Positions 35,383 through 44,172 are shown, numbered from the stretch's first letter. The stretch: 64,000 nt of DNA from an uncultured Alphaproteobacteria bacterium (GCA_943787225.1 CALSLP010000002.1:400648-464647); one strand, 5' to 3'. Notes: a model not told the origin generated them from the letters alone. Numbers and translations: made by a program.

Positions 35383-36246
35383 TTAGTAGGGCACGCTTCC
35401 CGCAATCGACGTCCGGTGCAGCTTGCGGACACCGGGCGGCTTGATCCCGCCGCAGGCGAAGTGGATCGTTGCGCTGTTATCCCAGAACACCAGATCACCG
35501 ACCCGCCATTTATGCTGGAAGATAAATTCCGGCTTCTTCTGGTGCTCAAACAGTTCATCCAGCAAGGGCTGACCTTCGGCGTCATTCACCCCATCGACCG
35601 CCACGGTAAAGCGTGGCGAGACATAAAGCGCTTTGCGCCCGGTGACAGGATGCGTCCGCACCATAGGATGTACTGAATCCGGCACCTTGATGTCGTAATA
35701 TTTGTTCACGTCGCGATCAAAATCATCCGAGATACCAGCGCGCGGGTTACGGCGGCGGTCGCGGACATGAATGGCATTAAGGCCGTCGATCCGCTTTCTA
35801 GTCTCTTCGGGCAGCGCCTCATAGGCGGCATACATATTGGCCCAGGCAGTATCACCGCCCTCCTCGGCCACTTCCAGCGCGTGCAGCATCGAGCCAAAAC
35901 TCGGCTTCTCGGCATAGGTCAGGTCAGAATGCCAGTGCGACCCGGCATAGGCATCGGTGGCACCCTCCGACTGACCATCGACCACACGGTTCGACAGGAT
36001 CAATACCGGCGGATACTCCGGATGCAGGAACTCACCGGATACCCGAACCACCAGCTCGCCAAACCGCTCGCTGAACGCCACCTGATCGCCGGGCGACAAG
36101 TCCTGATCGCGGATCACCAGCACCAGATGCTCATGCAGCGCCGCCTTGATCATTGCGATCAGATCGTCATCACAGGAGGCCGACAGCGTCACGCCCGTAA
36201 CTTCTGCGCCGAGCGCCGTTGGATAGGCTGAAATATTCATCGACAT
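35383..36246 (-). CDS. TauD/TfdA family dioxygenase
   Basis: This 287-residue Fe(II)/2-oxoglutarate dioxygenase starts at ATG 36246, where GGAG lies seven bases upstream; the longer open frame before it is not coding-like. The ligands are H106-S-D108 (GSHWHSDLTY) and the distal histidine in ATIHFACGG, with arginines near RKLHRTSIAG. It is a separate branch from the other dioxygenases here. It is divergent from the aldolase at 36335 with an 88-base promoter gap, so the two may be regulated together. Confidence 0.9.
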   Translation of the reverse strand: MSMNISAYPTALGAEVTGVTLSASCDDDLIAMIKAALHEHLVLVIRDQDLSPGDQVAFSERFGELVVRVSGEFLHPEYPPVLILSNRVVDGQSEGATDAYAGSHWHSDLTYAEKPSFGSMLHALEVAEEGGDTAWANMYAAYEALPEETRKRIDGLNAIHVRDRRRNPRAGISDDFDRDVNKYYDIKVPDSVHPMVRTHPVTGRKALYVSPRFTVAVDGVNDAEGQPLLDELFEHQKKPEFIFQHKWRVGDLVFWDNSATIHFACGGIKPPGVRKLHRTSIAGSVPY

Positions 36247-36334
36247 GTTTGTTCTCCGCGAAACAGTAAACGCTACTGACGCCTCTTTACCAATAGTCCT
36301 ATAATAATTGCAGAAATATATCAGGAGCGAAACG

Positions 36335-37297
36335 ATGGTGAGCAGCAATGATCTAAACGGCTTCATGGCCATGATGCCCGCCTTCACGACGGATGATGGC
36401 GCCTCCATCGATGCCACGGAAACCATCGATCTCGACCGGCTCTCCGTCGCCCTCAACAATATGATCGCCGATGGCGCTGGTGTCATCTCAACCTGCGGCA
36501 GTTTTGGCGAGTTCCATACATTGCTGTGGGAAGAATGGCAGACCCTTAACCGCGCCGCCGTGGAGATCAACAATAACCGCGTGCCGATGTTTGTCGGCTG
36601 CACCGCGCTCAACTCGCGCGAAGCCATCAAGCGGATGGCCTTTGCCGAGGAGATCGGTGCCTATGGCGTGTTGATCGGCGTGCCGTTCTATTTCCCCTCG
36701 AGCATCGAAAATGCCGTTCGGTTTTACAAAGACATCGCCGAGCGCTTCCCGAAACTCGGTATCATGCTCTATCACAATCCGGCGCTGCATAACGTCAAGC
36801 TGGCGGTGCCGGCCTTTGAGGCGCTGGTCAAACAGCCCAACATCATCGGCATGAAAGACAGCCATCGCGATACGCTGGAATTCATGAAGCTCAAGGAGAT
36901 TATCGACGGCAAGATTTCGGTATTCTGCAACACCATGCAGTTCCACCCTTTTCATGAACTGGGTGCAGAAGGGTTCTGGTCAATCGATAGCTGGATGGGG
37001 CCGGAGCCGCTGGTCGCGCTCTATAACGCCGTGACTTCTGGCAATACGGATCTCGCCAAACAAATCTATTTCGATATTTCACCAGTGATGACGGACGCCA
37101 AGCCAAACTATTCGTGGCGTGAAACCGCCGCCAAGATCGCGATCCGCTATGCCGGCTATTGCGACCCCGGCCCGCTGCGCCCACCATTTGTGGAAATACC
37201 CAAAACGGTGGATACAGCAATGAAAGCGCGCGCCGATCGCTGGCAAAATCTGCGCGCTAAATATGGCGGAACGGCAGTTAAATCAGCGGCGGAGTAG
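36335..37297 (+). CDS. DHDPS/NAL family aldolase (hydratase-aldolase-like)
   Basis: This 320-residue TIM-barrel class I aldolase has the Schiff-base lysine in IGMKDSHRD, the catalytic tyrosine in LYHNP, and the FEFH-type GSFGEFHTLLWEEW segment. The overall pattern is closest to trans-o-hydroxybenzylidenepyruvate hydratase-aldolases, which release pyruvate in naphthalene and phenanthrene breakdown, but ordinary pyruvate-aldolase roles are equally possible. CAGGAGCG precedes ATG 36335. It is divergent from a TauD gene; a TauD remnant and a methyltransferase follow. The substrate is not proven. Confidence 0.8.
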   Translation: MVSSNDLNGFMAMMPAFTTDDGASIDATETIDLDRLSVALNNMIADGAGVISTCGSFGEFHTLLWEEWQTLNRAAVEINNNRVPMFVGCTALNSREAIKRMAFAEEIGAYGVLIGVPFYFPSSIENAVRFYKDIAERFPKLGIMLYHNPALHNVKLAVPAFEALVKQPNIIGMKDSHRDTLEFMKLKEIIDGKISVFCNTMQFHPFHELGAEGFWSIDSWMGPEPLVALYNAVTSGNTDLAKQIYFDISPVMTDAKPNYSWRETAAKIAIRYAGYCDPGPLRPPFVEIPKTVDTAMKARADRWQNLRAKYGGTAVKSAAE

Positions 37298-37319
37298 CCG
37301 TTAACCCCTAGCCCGGTTC

Positions 37320-37394
37320 TTAGCAGGGCTCCAGCCACGGCCCCTCAACCGTCACGCGATGCATCAGACGTCGATTGGCCAGCTCGGCTAGCGA
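37320..37394 (-). pseudogene. C-terminal fragment of a TauD-type dioxygenase
   Basis: About 23 codons in the reverse strand read ANRRLMHRVTVEGPWLEPC followed by a stop, which matches the last beta-strand and oxoglutarate-binding arginine region of TauD-like dioxygenases. The frame upstream is closed immediately by a stop codon. It is a remnant left between the aldolase and the methyltransferase. Confidence 0.5.
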
Positions 37395-37457
37395 TTAATC
37401 CCTTTTTAACCATATCGATCCAACTTGATATGGAACACAATTACTGAGAGACCGGCT

Positions 37458-38198
37458 ATGAAAAACCACATGACTTCCGTGTTCCACGGTGTCGTTGATC
37501 ATGCCGCTTTCTGTTCAGGTCTTCAGACGGCGATCAACCAGGTTACCAGCGGTGGCGTTTTCGTTGGTGACAACATTTTCACGTTCAGCCGGAATCTCAG
37601 CTTTCTTGATGATGAAGTGCTGATGTCAGCCTTCAATAAATATGCGGAAACGGATGTCGAAAAATCCTCACTTTGGCGATACAGCGTTCTTGCATGGGCT
37701 GCGAAGCGAACGATGGGCCTCGACGGCGACCTGGTCGAATGCGCCTGCTATAAGGGTGTCAGCGCGCGTATAGTTGCGGATTATGTCGACCTCAACGCGA
37801 CTAAAAAATCGATCTATCTGTATGATTTGTTTGAGCATGAGGATGGTATGGCCCATCACGATATGCCGGAACATGGCGAGAATCTTTACGAAAACGTCAA
37901 GAAGCGCTTTTCAGGTATTCAAAACGCCAAAATCACCAAAGGAGAGGTTCCCCAGATACTCCATGAGATCGCCCCACAGAATATCTCTTTTCTTCACCTC
38001 GATCTGAACAATGTCGAAGCAGAGACGGCCGCTCTGGAATTTTTCTGGGATCGGGTGTTGCCTGGCGGCTCCATCGTGTTCGATGACTATGGGTGGCTGG
38101 GCTACAAACGTCAGCAAACGGCTGAATGCGCATGGCTCTCCGAGCGCGGTTATCAAGCATTGGAATTGCCGACTGGTCAGGGCCTCGTCATAAAATAA
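37458..38198 (+). CDS. TylF/MycF-type SAM-dependent O-methyltransferase
   Basis: The 246-residue product resembles macrocin-O-methyltransferase-like enzymes: LVECACYKGVSARIVADYV near residue 95 (SAM-binding glycine region), YLYDLFEHEDGM, LHLDLNNVEAE and GGSIVFDDYGWLGYKRQ, where the paired aspartates bind a divalent metal. Family members methylate hydroxyls on sugars or other secondary metabolites. Nothing nearby looks like a polyketide or glycosylation gene, so the acceptor is unknown. The start is ATG 37458, shortly after an AT-rich promoter region. Confidence 0.78.
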   Translation: MKNHMTSVFHGVVDHAAFCSGLQTAINQVTSGGVFVGDNIFTFSRNLSFLDDEVLMSAFNKYAETDVEKSSLWRYSVLAWAAKRTMGLDGDLVECACYKGVSARIVADYVDLNATKKSIYLYDLFEHEDGMAHHDMPEHGENLYENVKKRFSGIQNAKITKGEVPQILHEIAPQNISFLHLDLNNVEAETAALEFFWDRVLPGGSIVFDDYGWLGYKRQQTAECAWLSERGYQALELPTGQGLVIK

Positions 38199-38265
38199 CC
38201 TTCCCTCTCTATCGGTTACGCGGCTTTACAACCCTTAGGCCCAGCTACGCTACGTTACCCATCAG

Positions 38266-38295
38266 CTTTTGACCTGGCGCCTTTTGACCTGGCGC
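38266..38295 (+). repeat. Perfect 15-bp tandem duplication
   Basis: CTTTTGACCTGGCGC occurs twice back to back just upstream of the binding-protein-fold gene's ribosome site. It has no coding role that I can see. Confidence 0.85.
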
Positions 38296-38343
38296 AGCTT
38301 TCAAAATACGCTGCCTTCAGAATTTGAATCCTTGGAGGCAACG

Positions 38344-39333
38344 TTGGAACTATCAATCGCGTTAGAGCTTTATGAGCGGCATATGCCTTTCTTTACCGGG
38401 GTGATCGAAGCCCCTGAAGGGATCACCCTCAAGCCGTTGGAGATCGGCGAAACGATAGAACGACGGCATGGGTATGATCGGCATCATCGGATGCTGCGGG
38501 ATCAGGAGTTTGATATCTGTGAGATGTCACTGGGGTCCTACATATTGGGACTGTCTCGCGATCCAGATTTCCCGATGGTCGGCGTTCCGGTCTTCCCGCG
38601 GCGCTATTTCTCCATGAGCCAGATATACGTGAATGCCAAAGCCGGGATCAAAACGCCGCAGGATTTAGTCGGCCGCAATGTCGGCATCACCGCCTTCCAG
38701 GTCACGCTCTCCGTCCTCGCGAAAGGCGACCTCAAACGCGATTACGGTGTTGATTGGCGAGACATCAACTGGCACTGCATGCGCCCGGAACAGTTGCCTG
38801 TGGCGTTTCCCGATGGGGTTTCCGTCCAGCGCATTCCAGAAGACACCGATATCGGCGAAATGCTGGCGAAAGGCGAAATCGACGCCATGATTTGCCCGCA
38901 ACCACCCGCCCAAGCACTCAAGTCACTGGCCGCCGCTGGCGATTCCATTCACCGATTGTTTAGCGATCCGGAAGCGGAGGACGAACGCTATTTCAAAAAA
39001 TACGGCTATTTCCCAGTGATGCATCTTTTGGCGATGCGCCGCGATGCCGTCGAAAAAGCGCCGCAACTGCCCGCCGCCCTGATCGACATGTGGAACCAGT
39101 CGAAAGATATCGCTTACAAATATTATGAAGACCCGGCTTATGCGTTGCTTGCCTGGACATCCAATATCTATAAGGCCCAGCGCGACCGCATGGCGCCTGA
39201 TCTCTGGCCATCCGGCATTGCTGCCAACCGCGAAAATCTGGAGACCTTCCTGAATTACTGTGACGATCAGGGGATGATGGATCGGCCGCTTAGCGTCGAA
39301 GACCTGTTCGTCGACTCCGTCCGGAACAGCTAG
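38344..39333 (+). CDS. 4,5-dihydroxyphthalate-decarboxylase-like / binding-protein-fold protein
   Basis: This 329-residue protein shares its whole layout with proteins annotated as 4,5-dihydroxyphthalate decarboxylase or ABC substrate-binding proteins: LSIALELYERHMPFFTGVIE at the start, EFDICEMSLGSYILGLSR, VPVFPRRYFSMSQIYVNAKAGI, and GEIDAMICPQPP. It has no signal peptide, so it is likely cytoplasmic. The start is TTG 38344, because GGAGG stands six bases upstream and the following frame is conserved. It begins an operon: the flavoprotein starts 22 bases after it. Whether it decarboxylates or only binds a ligand is open. Confidence 0.78.
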   Translation: MELSIALELYERHMPFFTGVIEAPEGITLKPLEIGETIERRHGYDRHHRMLRDQEFDICEMSLGSYILGLSRDPDFPMVGVPVFPRRYFSMSQIYVNAKAGIKTPQDLVGRNVGITAFQVTLSVLAKGDLKRDYGVDWRDINWHCMRPEQLPVAFPDGVSVQRIPEDTDIGEMLAKGEIDAMICPQPPAQALKSLAAAGDSIHRLFSDPEAEDERYFKKYGYFPVMHLLAMRRDAVEKAPQLPAALIDMWNQSKDIAYKYYEDPAYALLAWTSNIYKAQRDRMAPDLWPSGIAANRENLETFLNYCDDQGMMDRPLSVEDLFVDSVRNS

Positions 39334-39355
39334 CAGGCCCGCGAGGCGATAAGAC

Positions 39356-41095
39356 ATGAGTGAAGGAGCCATAAATAGGACTATCGAAACCGATGTATTG
39401 GTAATCGGTGGTGGCGGAGGTGGTTTACGGGCTGCTGTCGCGGCGCATGATGCCGGGGCGCGTGTGCTGGTACTATCAAAAGGCATCGTTGGCAAAAGCG
39501 GTCTAACCCAGACCGCAGTGACCGGCTTTCAAGTCGCTTTCGGCTATGCTGACCCACGCGATAATCCGGAAGTCCATTACGGCGATACGATACGCGGTGG
39601 ATATGGCCTCGCTGACCCTGCACTTGCGCGCATCTTTTGTGATGAGGCCATCGCCGCGGTCGAGGATATAGAGTCATTTGGCGCACGCTTTGATCGAGAA
39701 GCGGATGGCAAGCTGACTCAGCGCAAACTCGACTCGTCACAAACCTATCCCCGCTCAATTAAAAAGGGTGACTCCCTCGGCACCCCCATCATGCAGGCGC
39801 TGCGCCGCGAGATGAATAAACGTGATGTACCTCGCCTGCATGAAATGCTGGTCACCAGGCTGCTCAAGGATGGTGACAAGGTATGCGGCGCCATCGCGCT
39901 CGATTTTCAAAAAGGCGAAATCGTCGAGATTCGCGCCGGCGCCATCATCATGGCGACCGGCGGCGCGGGCGAATTGTTCCCGGTTCATAGCAACACACCG
40001 GATTCGACCGGAGACGGCTATGCGCTCGCTCTGAATGCGGGGGCTGATCTCGTTGATATCGAATTCCTGCTAATGCTCGGCCACGCCGTTTTGCATCCCG
40101 CGACGGTACGCGGCGTGCTCTTTACCTTTCAGTATCTCCTGACCAAAGGGGCCAAGCCGCTGTTTAATTCAGAGGGAGAGTCATTCCTCTCCAACTACGA
40201 CCCCGAAGGCAACGACAACCCCGCCCGGCATATTTATGCCCGCGCTGTTTATGGTGAAGTGCGTGAAGGACGCGGCAGCCCGCATGGCGGTGCGTTCTTT
40301 GACCCCGGTTCGGTTTCCCACGAAACCTTGATGGAGTCCCTGCCGTCGCAAACCAAGTATTTGGAGAAATTCGGCGTCGACATGACCCAGCCCATTGAGG
40401 TTGGCGCGGCGGCGCATTACGTCTGTGGCGGGATCAAGATCAACACCCAGTCTCAATCGACCGTCCCTGGCCTGTTTGCCGTGGGTGAATGCTCCGGCGG
40501 GCCACACGGTGCTGGTCGTATTGGTGGCAACTCCCTGACCGAGATACTGGTTTTTGGCAAACGCGCCGGTGCCGAAGCCGCTGCTTTTGCCAATGCGCAA
40601 GGCGCGGGCACACCCAACAGCGATGAGGTCTTGGCGGAGGCAAGCCGGGTGACGTCCTATCTCAGCCGTAAGCGCACCGGACCCCGCCCGAATGAAATCA
40701 AGACCCGTCTGCAAAAGCTGATGAATGATTATGTCGGAGTCGTCCGCAATAACGAAGGGCTGCGGAACACCATCGCCGAGTTTGAACGAATGGAGCGCGA
40801 AGACCTTCCGGCCATGTCGATGGCGGAAGACAACCGCGTCGGCAATTACGACTGGATTGAAGCGCTGGAAGTCAGCGCGATGATCCGGTTTGCTCGCGCG
40901 ATGGCGGGGGCTGCCCTGTTGCGCACTGAAAGTCGGGGCGCGCATTACCGCGAAGATTATCCCGAGCTGGATGACGAAAACTGGCTGCAAAACATCGTCA
41001 TTCGCCACACCGGCAACGATGACGCCCTGGCATTTGAAACGCGCGCCTGCACGCCAGGGCCTGAATATACCGCCGCCCTCGCGGAGGCTAGTTAA
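39356..41095 (+). CDS. Fumarate-reductase/succinate-dehydrogenase-type flavoprotein
   Basis: This 579-residue FAD protein belongs to the SdhA/FrdA/L-aspartate-oxidase family: the dinucleotide fold VIGGGGGGLRAAVAA (about 17-31), IVGKSGLTQTAVTG where the flavin-linking region lies, AGAIIMATGGAGELF, and the C-terminal GAGRIGGNSLTEILVFGKRAG with the catalytic arginine region. It has no cytochrome b anchor gene beside it. It is 22 bases after the binding-protein-fold gene and ends directly at the ATG of a 2Fe-2S protein, so the two probably form a flavin/iron-sulfur pair that oxidises or reduces a dicarboxylate-like substrate in the cytoplasm. Confidence 0.86.
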   Translation: MSEGAINRTIETDVLVIGGGGGGLRAAVAAHDAGARVLVLSKGIVGKSGLTQTAVTGFQVAFGYADPRDNPEVHYGDTIRGGYGLADPALARIFCDEAIAAVEDIESFGARFDREADGKLTQRKLDSSQTYPRSIKKGDSLGTPIMQALRREMNKRDVPRLHEMLVTRLLKDGDKVCGAIALDFQKGEIVEIRAGAIIMATGGAGELFPVHSNTPDSTGDGYALALNAGADLVDIEFLLMLGHAVLHPATVRGVLFTFQYLLTKGAKPLFNSEGESFLSNYDPEGNDNPARHIYARAVYGEVREGRGSPHGGAFFDPGSVSHETLMESLPSQTKYLEKFGVDMTQPIEVGAAAHYVCGGIKINTQSQSTVPGLFAVGECSGGPHGAGRIGGNSLTEILVFGKRAGAEAAAFANAQGAGTPNSDEVLAEASRVTSYLSRKRTGPRPNEIKTRLQKLMNDYVGVVRNNEGLRNTIAEFERMEREDLPAMSMAEDNRVGNYDWIEALEVSAMIRFARAMAGAALLRTESRGAHYREDYPELDDENWLQNIVIRHTGNDDALAFETRACTPGPEYTAALAEAS

Positions 41096-41407
41096 ATGGA
41101 AAAGCTCAACATCACTCTGTATCGATTTGACCCAAGCTGTGACGCCGAACCGCGCTTGCAGAGCTACGACATCGAATCCGATGGTCCGCTCTCTGTGCTG
41201 CAGGCCATCCGCCATGTCTATCACAAGGTTGATGGCACGCTGTCTTTTCGCAACTCAGATTGCCGACGCGGCGTGTGCGGCATCTGCTCGATGATGATCA
41301 ATGGCCGCCGTCAACTCACCTGCATGTGCCTCGCCACCGACGGCATGACGGTGGAACCGCCGTCCAACCGGACTATCGTCAAAGACCTGGTGTTCGAAAC
41401 CGATTGA
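41096..41407 (+). CDS. SdhB-like ferredoxin-only iron-sulfur protein
   Basis: The 103-residue protein is the N-terminal half of an SdhB/FrdB subunit: DCRRGVCGICSMMINGRRQLTC gives Cys56, Cys61, Cys64 and Cys76, the [2Fe-2S] ligands. It stops there. The C-terminal half of ordinary SdhB, with the [4Fe-4S] and [3Fe-4S] clusters, is missing, and the stop codon is natural with no sign of a downstream remnant. It starts directly at the flavoprotein stop, so it is translationally coupled. It probably passes electrons between the flavin and an unknown soluble carrier. Confidence 0.85.
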   Translation: MEKLNITLYRFDPSCDAEPRLQSYDIESDGPLSVLQAIRHVYHKVDGTLSFRNSDCRRGVCGICSMMINGRRQLTCMCLATDGMTVEPPSNRTIVKDLVFETD

Positions 41408-41503
41408 CGTCGGCGAACAAACACCGCCCCGGGGATGGCAGCCGCCGCTTGAACCGATAGACTGTCCTGTCGATTTCGAAGATCACCCAAGGCCAGAATT
41501 TTA

Positions 41504-42382
41504 ATGCCTGTCACACCGTCCCTGCCCCGCGCCGTATTCTGGACGGTCTTTTCCGCCATCCTGGTGATCGCCTATACCTCGACGGCAAAGCATCTCGCCA
41601 CGGACGGACTGCCGGTCCCGGTTATCGTCTTTTGGCGCTGTCTTTTCGGTCTGGTGTTTCTTTCCCCCTGGCTCCTGCGCCATGGCGTGAGCGGATTAGC
41701 CACCAAACAACCCTTCCTCATGGCGACGCGTGGGCTGTTTACCATGATCGGGCTCTATTGCTCCTTCACCGCCGTCTCGCTGATGCCGATCGCCGATGTC
41801 GTAGCGATCCAATATACCAAGCCAGTGTTTGCGACCTTTGCGGCGGTGCTGGTCCTGCATGAAATCATGACCCGGTCGCGTTGGGTCGGTGCGTTGATCG
41901 CCCTTAGCGGCATGCTGATTATCGTCAGGCCGGGTTTTCAGGAGGTCAATGAAGGTATGCTGTGGGCCATCGGCGCCATGGTCTCCGGTGCCTATACGAC
42001 AATCTCGGTGAAGTTTCTTACCCGCACAGAATCGCCAGACAAAATCGCGGCCTGGATGGTACTCGGCATGACAGTATCCTCCGTCATTCCCGCATTCCTG
42101 ACCTGGCAATGGCCAACTGTGGAGCAGCTCGGCTGGCTGGCCTTTACCGGGCTGGTGGCAAACGGGTTTCAGCGAACCATGGCGCGCGGCTATGCTTATG
42201 CCGATGCCACCGCCCTTATGCCGTTCGAATTTTCACGCCTGATCTTCGCATCTCTATCCGGCTATCTGTTCTTTGCCGAAGGGATCGATCCGCTGACCTG
42301 GGCCGGCGCTATCGTTATCTTTTTATCGGGACTCTATATGGTCCGCGCCGAACGCCAGGAACGCCACAAAGTTTCAGCCTAG
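41504..42382 (+). CDS. EamA-family (DMT superfamily) transporter
   Basis: This 292-residue inner-membrane protein has ten hydrophobic segments in two EamA repeats, a second member of the family after the one at 10131. Helix starts include AVFWTVFSAILVIAYTSTAK, and the C-terminal helix reads WAGAIVIFLSGLYMVR followed by a basic tail. It lies 96 bases downstream of the ferredoxin gene in the same direction and could be in the same transcript, exporting a product of that operon; this is inference. The substrate is unknown. Confidence 0.85.
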   Translation: MPVTPSLPRAVFWTVFSAILVIAYTSTAKHLATDGLPVPVIVFWRCLFGLVFLSPWLLRHGVSGLATKQPFLMATRGLFTMIGLYCSFTAVSLMPIADVVAIQYTKPVFATFAAVLVLHEIMTRSRWVGALIALSGMLIIVRPGFQEVNEGMLWAIGAMVSGAYTTISVKFLTRTESPDKIAAWMVLGMTVSSVIPAFLTWQWPTVEQLGWLAFTGLVANGFQRTMARGYAYADATALMPFEFSRLIFASLSGYLFFAEGIDPLTWAGAIVIFLSGLYMVRAERQERHKVSA

Positions 42383-42388
42383 TTGTCG

Positions 42389-44035
42389 CTATGACGGCAA
42401 GGCCGCCGGTGGCAATGGTGCTTTGCCCCGGATCATATCCGCAGCCTTTTCCGCCATCATGATAATCGGTGCATTGGTGGCACCACCAATCAGGTCGGGC
42501 ATCACCGATGTATCGATGACCCGGAGATTTTGAACACCGCGCACCCGCAGCTCAGCATCCAGAACGGCCTTGGGATCGTCATTACCACCCATCTTGCAGG
42601 TGCCGACCGGGTGATGAACCGTGACCATGGTTTTACGGATATGCGCATCAATCGCCTCATCGGAATCATGCTCTGCCCCGGGAATCAGCTCCTCGCCTGC
42701 AAACGGGGAAAGCGGTGCCTGCCCAACCAAATCACGGGCCATCCTCAACCCGGTGCGCAAGACCCGCCATTCATTCTCGGTCTCGAGGAAACGTTGATGA
42801 ATTTCTGGCGCTTCATTGGGGTTAGCAGACGCCAGCGAGACATAGCCCCGGCTTTCAGGCCGCATCGGCATGGCGCGCACCGAGAATGAATCTGCGAACG
42901 CCTTTTTGAAAGGCGGTAACCAGGGAGCCGCCGTCGTCGTTGCCCCCATCCAGAACAGGAGCTGCAGATCTGGCGCGGGTTCTTCTTCCCGCGTTTTTAC
43001 AAAGCCGGTGATGCCAAACGGTAGATCGGCCGCGAAGCCACCCTTGCCGAGATAGGCGCGGATCAGGGCCAGGCCAACCCGATCGAGCCGCATATTCTGC
43101 TGGAACGGGCCGCCCTCTTTGCGCCGGAAGACAAAAGCCGAAGAGGTATGATCGCATAGATTTTGTCCAACGCCTTCGAGCGGCGCGGTAACGTCTATGC
43201 CTTTGTCCTTCAAATGCGCCGGGTCGCCGATACCGGATAGCATCAGGAGCTGCGGTGAATTAATCGAGCCACCGGAGAGCAACACTTCCGCACTGGCATT
43301 CGCGGTAACAGTCTTACCACCTTGTTTGTAGGTAACGCCGGTCGCGCGCGACCCATCGAAATTGACTTTCTCGACTAGCGCACCGGTTTCAATCCGCAAA
43401 TTATGGCGGTTCTTGGCGGGGTGCAGATAGGCGGCCGCGGCGCTCCAGCGACGGCCATTGCGCAATGTCGCCTGCATCCGGGCGAAACCATTGGGGTCAG
43501 CACCGTTATAATCTTCAGTATAGGAATATCCGGCTGCCTTGGCCGCCTCCAGAAAGGCTTCGCTCAGCGGATCTTCAAATGTCGTTTTGCGTGTGGTGAG
43601 AGGGCCGCCTTCACCGCGATAGCTATCGGCGCCACCCTCCCAGTCTTCCGAGCGACGAAAATAAGGGAGCACCTCGGCAAAGGACCAGCCCGGCAGGCCG
43701 TTCGATGCCCAGCGATCATAATCACTCGGGTGACCATGATAATAAGCCATCGCATTGATCGAGGACGATCCACCGATGACCTTCCCCCGGGCGCATTCGA
43801 TGGCACGACCATCCATGTTCTCCGATGGTTTGGCGAAATACATCCAGTCGTGATGACGCTTCTGCAGGATACGCCCCCAGCCAAGGGGAATGTGAATCCA
43901 CGGATCGCGGTCCCAGCCACCGGCCTCCAGCACGAGGACCTTTACACTGGGGTCTTCCGATAACCGCCCCGCAAGCGTACAGCCCGCCGATCCAGCGCCC
44001 ACGATAATGTAATCAAACCCGTCAACAATCGTCAT
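42389..44035 (-). CDS. GMC oxidoreductase, copy 2
   Basis: This 548-residue FAD-dependent GMC enzyme has GAGSAG at 13-18, GKVIGGSSSINAMAYYHGH near residue 85, LSGGSINSPQLLMLSG and the catalytic TVHHPVGTCKMGG region followed by LRVIDTSVMPDLIGGATNA. Its similarity to the enzyme at 23408 (same N-terminal FDYIIVGAGSAGC pattern and similar C-terminus) makes it a paralogue. Substrates in this family are alcohols. It converges on the DMT gene after 6 bases and lies downstream of the aquaporin terminator. Confidence 0.9.
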   Translation of the reverse strand: MTIVDGFDYIIVGAGSAGCTLAGRLSEDPSVKVLVLEAGGWDRDPWIHIPLGWGRILQKRHHDWMYFAKPSENMDGRAIECARGKVIGGSSSINAMAYYHGHPSDYDRWASNGLPGWSFAEVLPYFRRSEDWEGGADSYRGEGGPLTTRKTTFEDPLSEAFLEAAKAAGYSYTEDYNGADPNGFARMQATLRNGRRWSAAAAYLHPAKNRHNLRIETGALVEKVNFDGSRATGVTYKQGGKTVTANASAEVLLSGGSINSPQLLMLSGIGDPAHLKDKGIDVTAPLEGVGQNLCDHTSSAFVFRRKEGGPFQQNMRLDRVGLALIRAYLGKGGFAADLPFGITGFVKTREEEPAPDLQLLFWMGATTTAAPWLPPFKKAFADSFSVRAMPMRPESRGYVSLASANPNEAPEIHQRFLETENEWRVLRTGLRMARDLVGQAPLSPFAGEELIPGAEHDSDEAIDAHIRKTMVTVHHPVGTCKMGGNDDPKAVLDAELRVRGVQNLRVIDTSVMPDLIGGATNAPIIMMAEKAADMIRGKAPLPPAALPS

Positions 44036-44139
44036 AACTCTGCAGCCCTTTTCTAATTGCGGGCCAACTTATTGAGATCGAACGGGTTTGAAAAGACGGG
44101 ACGTCATTCATAAGCATCCGACTCATGCTTCTAAAAAGC

Positions 44140-44172
44140 AAAACGGCGGCTCCGAAGAACCGCCGTTTTTTT
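44140..44172 (-). terminator. Rho-independent terminator of the aquaporin gene
   Basis: ACGGCGG and CCGCCGT arms form a hairpin with A-rich and T-rich flanks on either side, 18 bases past the aquaporin stop on the reverse strand. A T-rich tract follows in that orientation. Confidence 0.85.

Noticed and set aside
40181-41224. A 347-codon reverse open frame
   Set aside because: It is antisense to the flavoprotein gene and has no family pattern.
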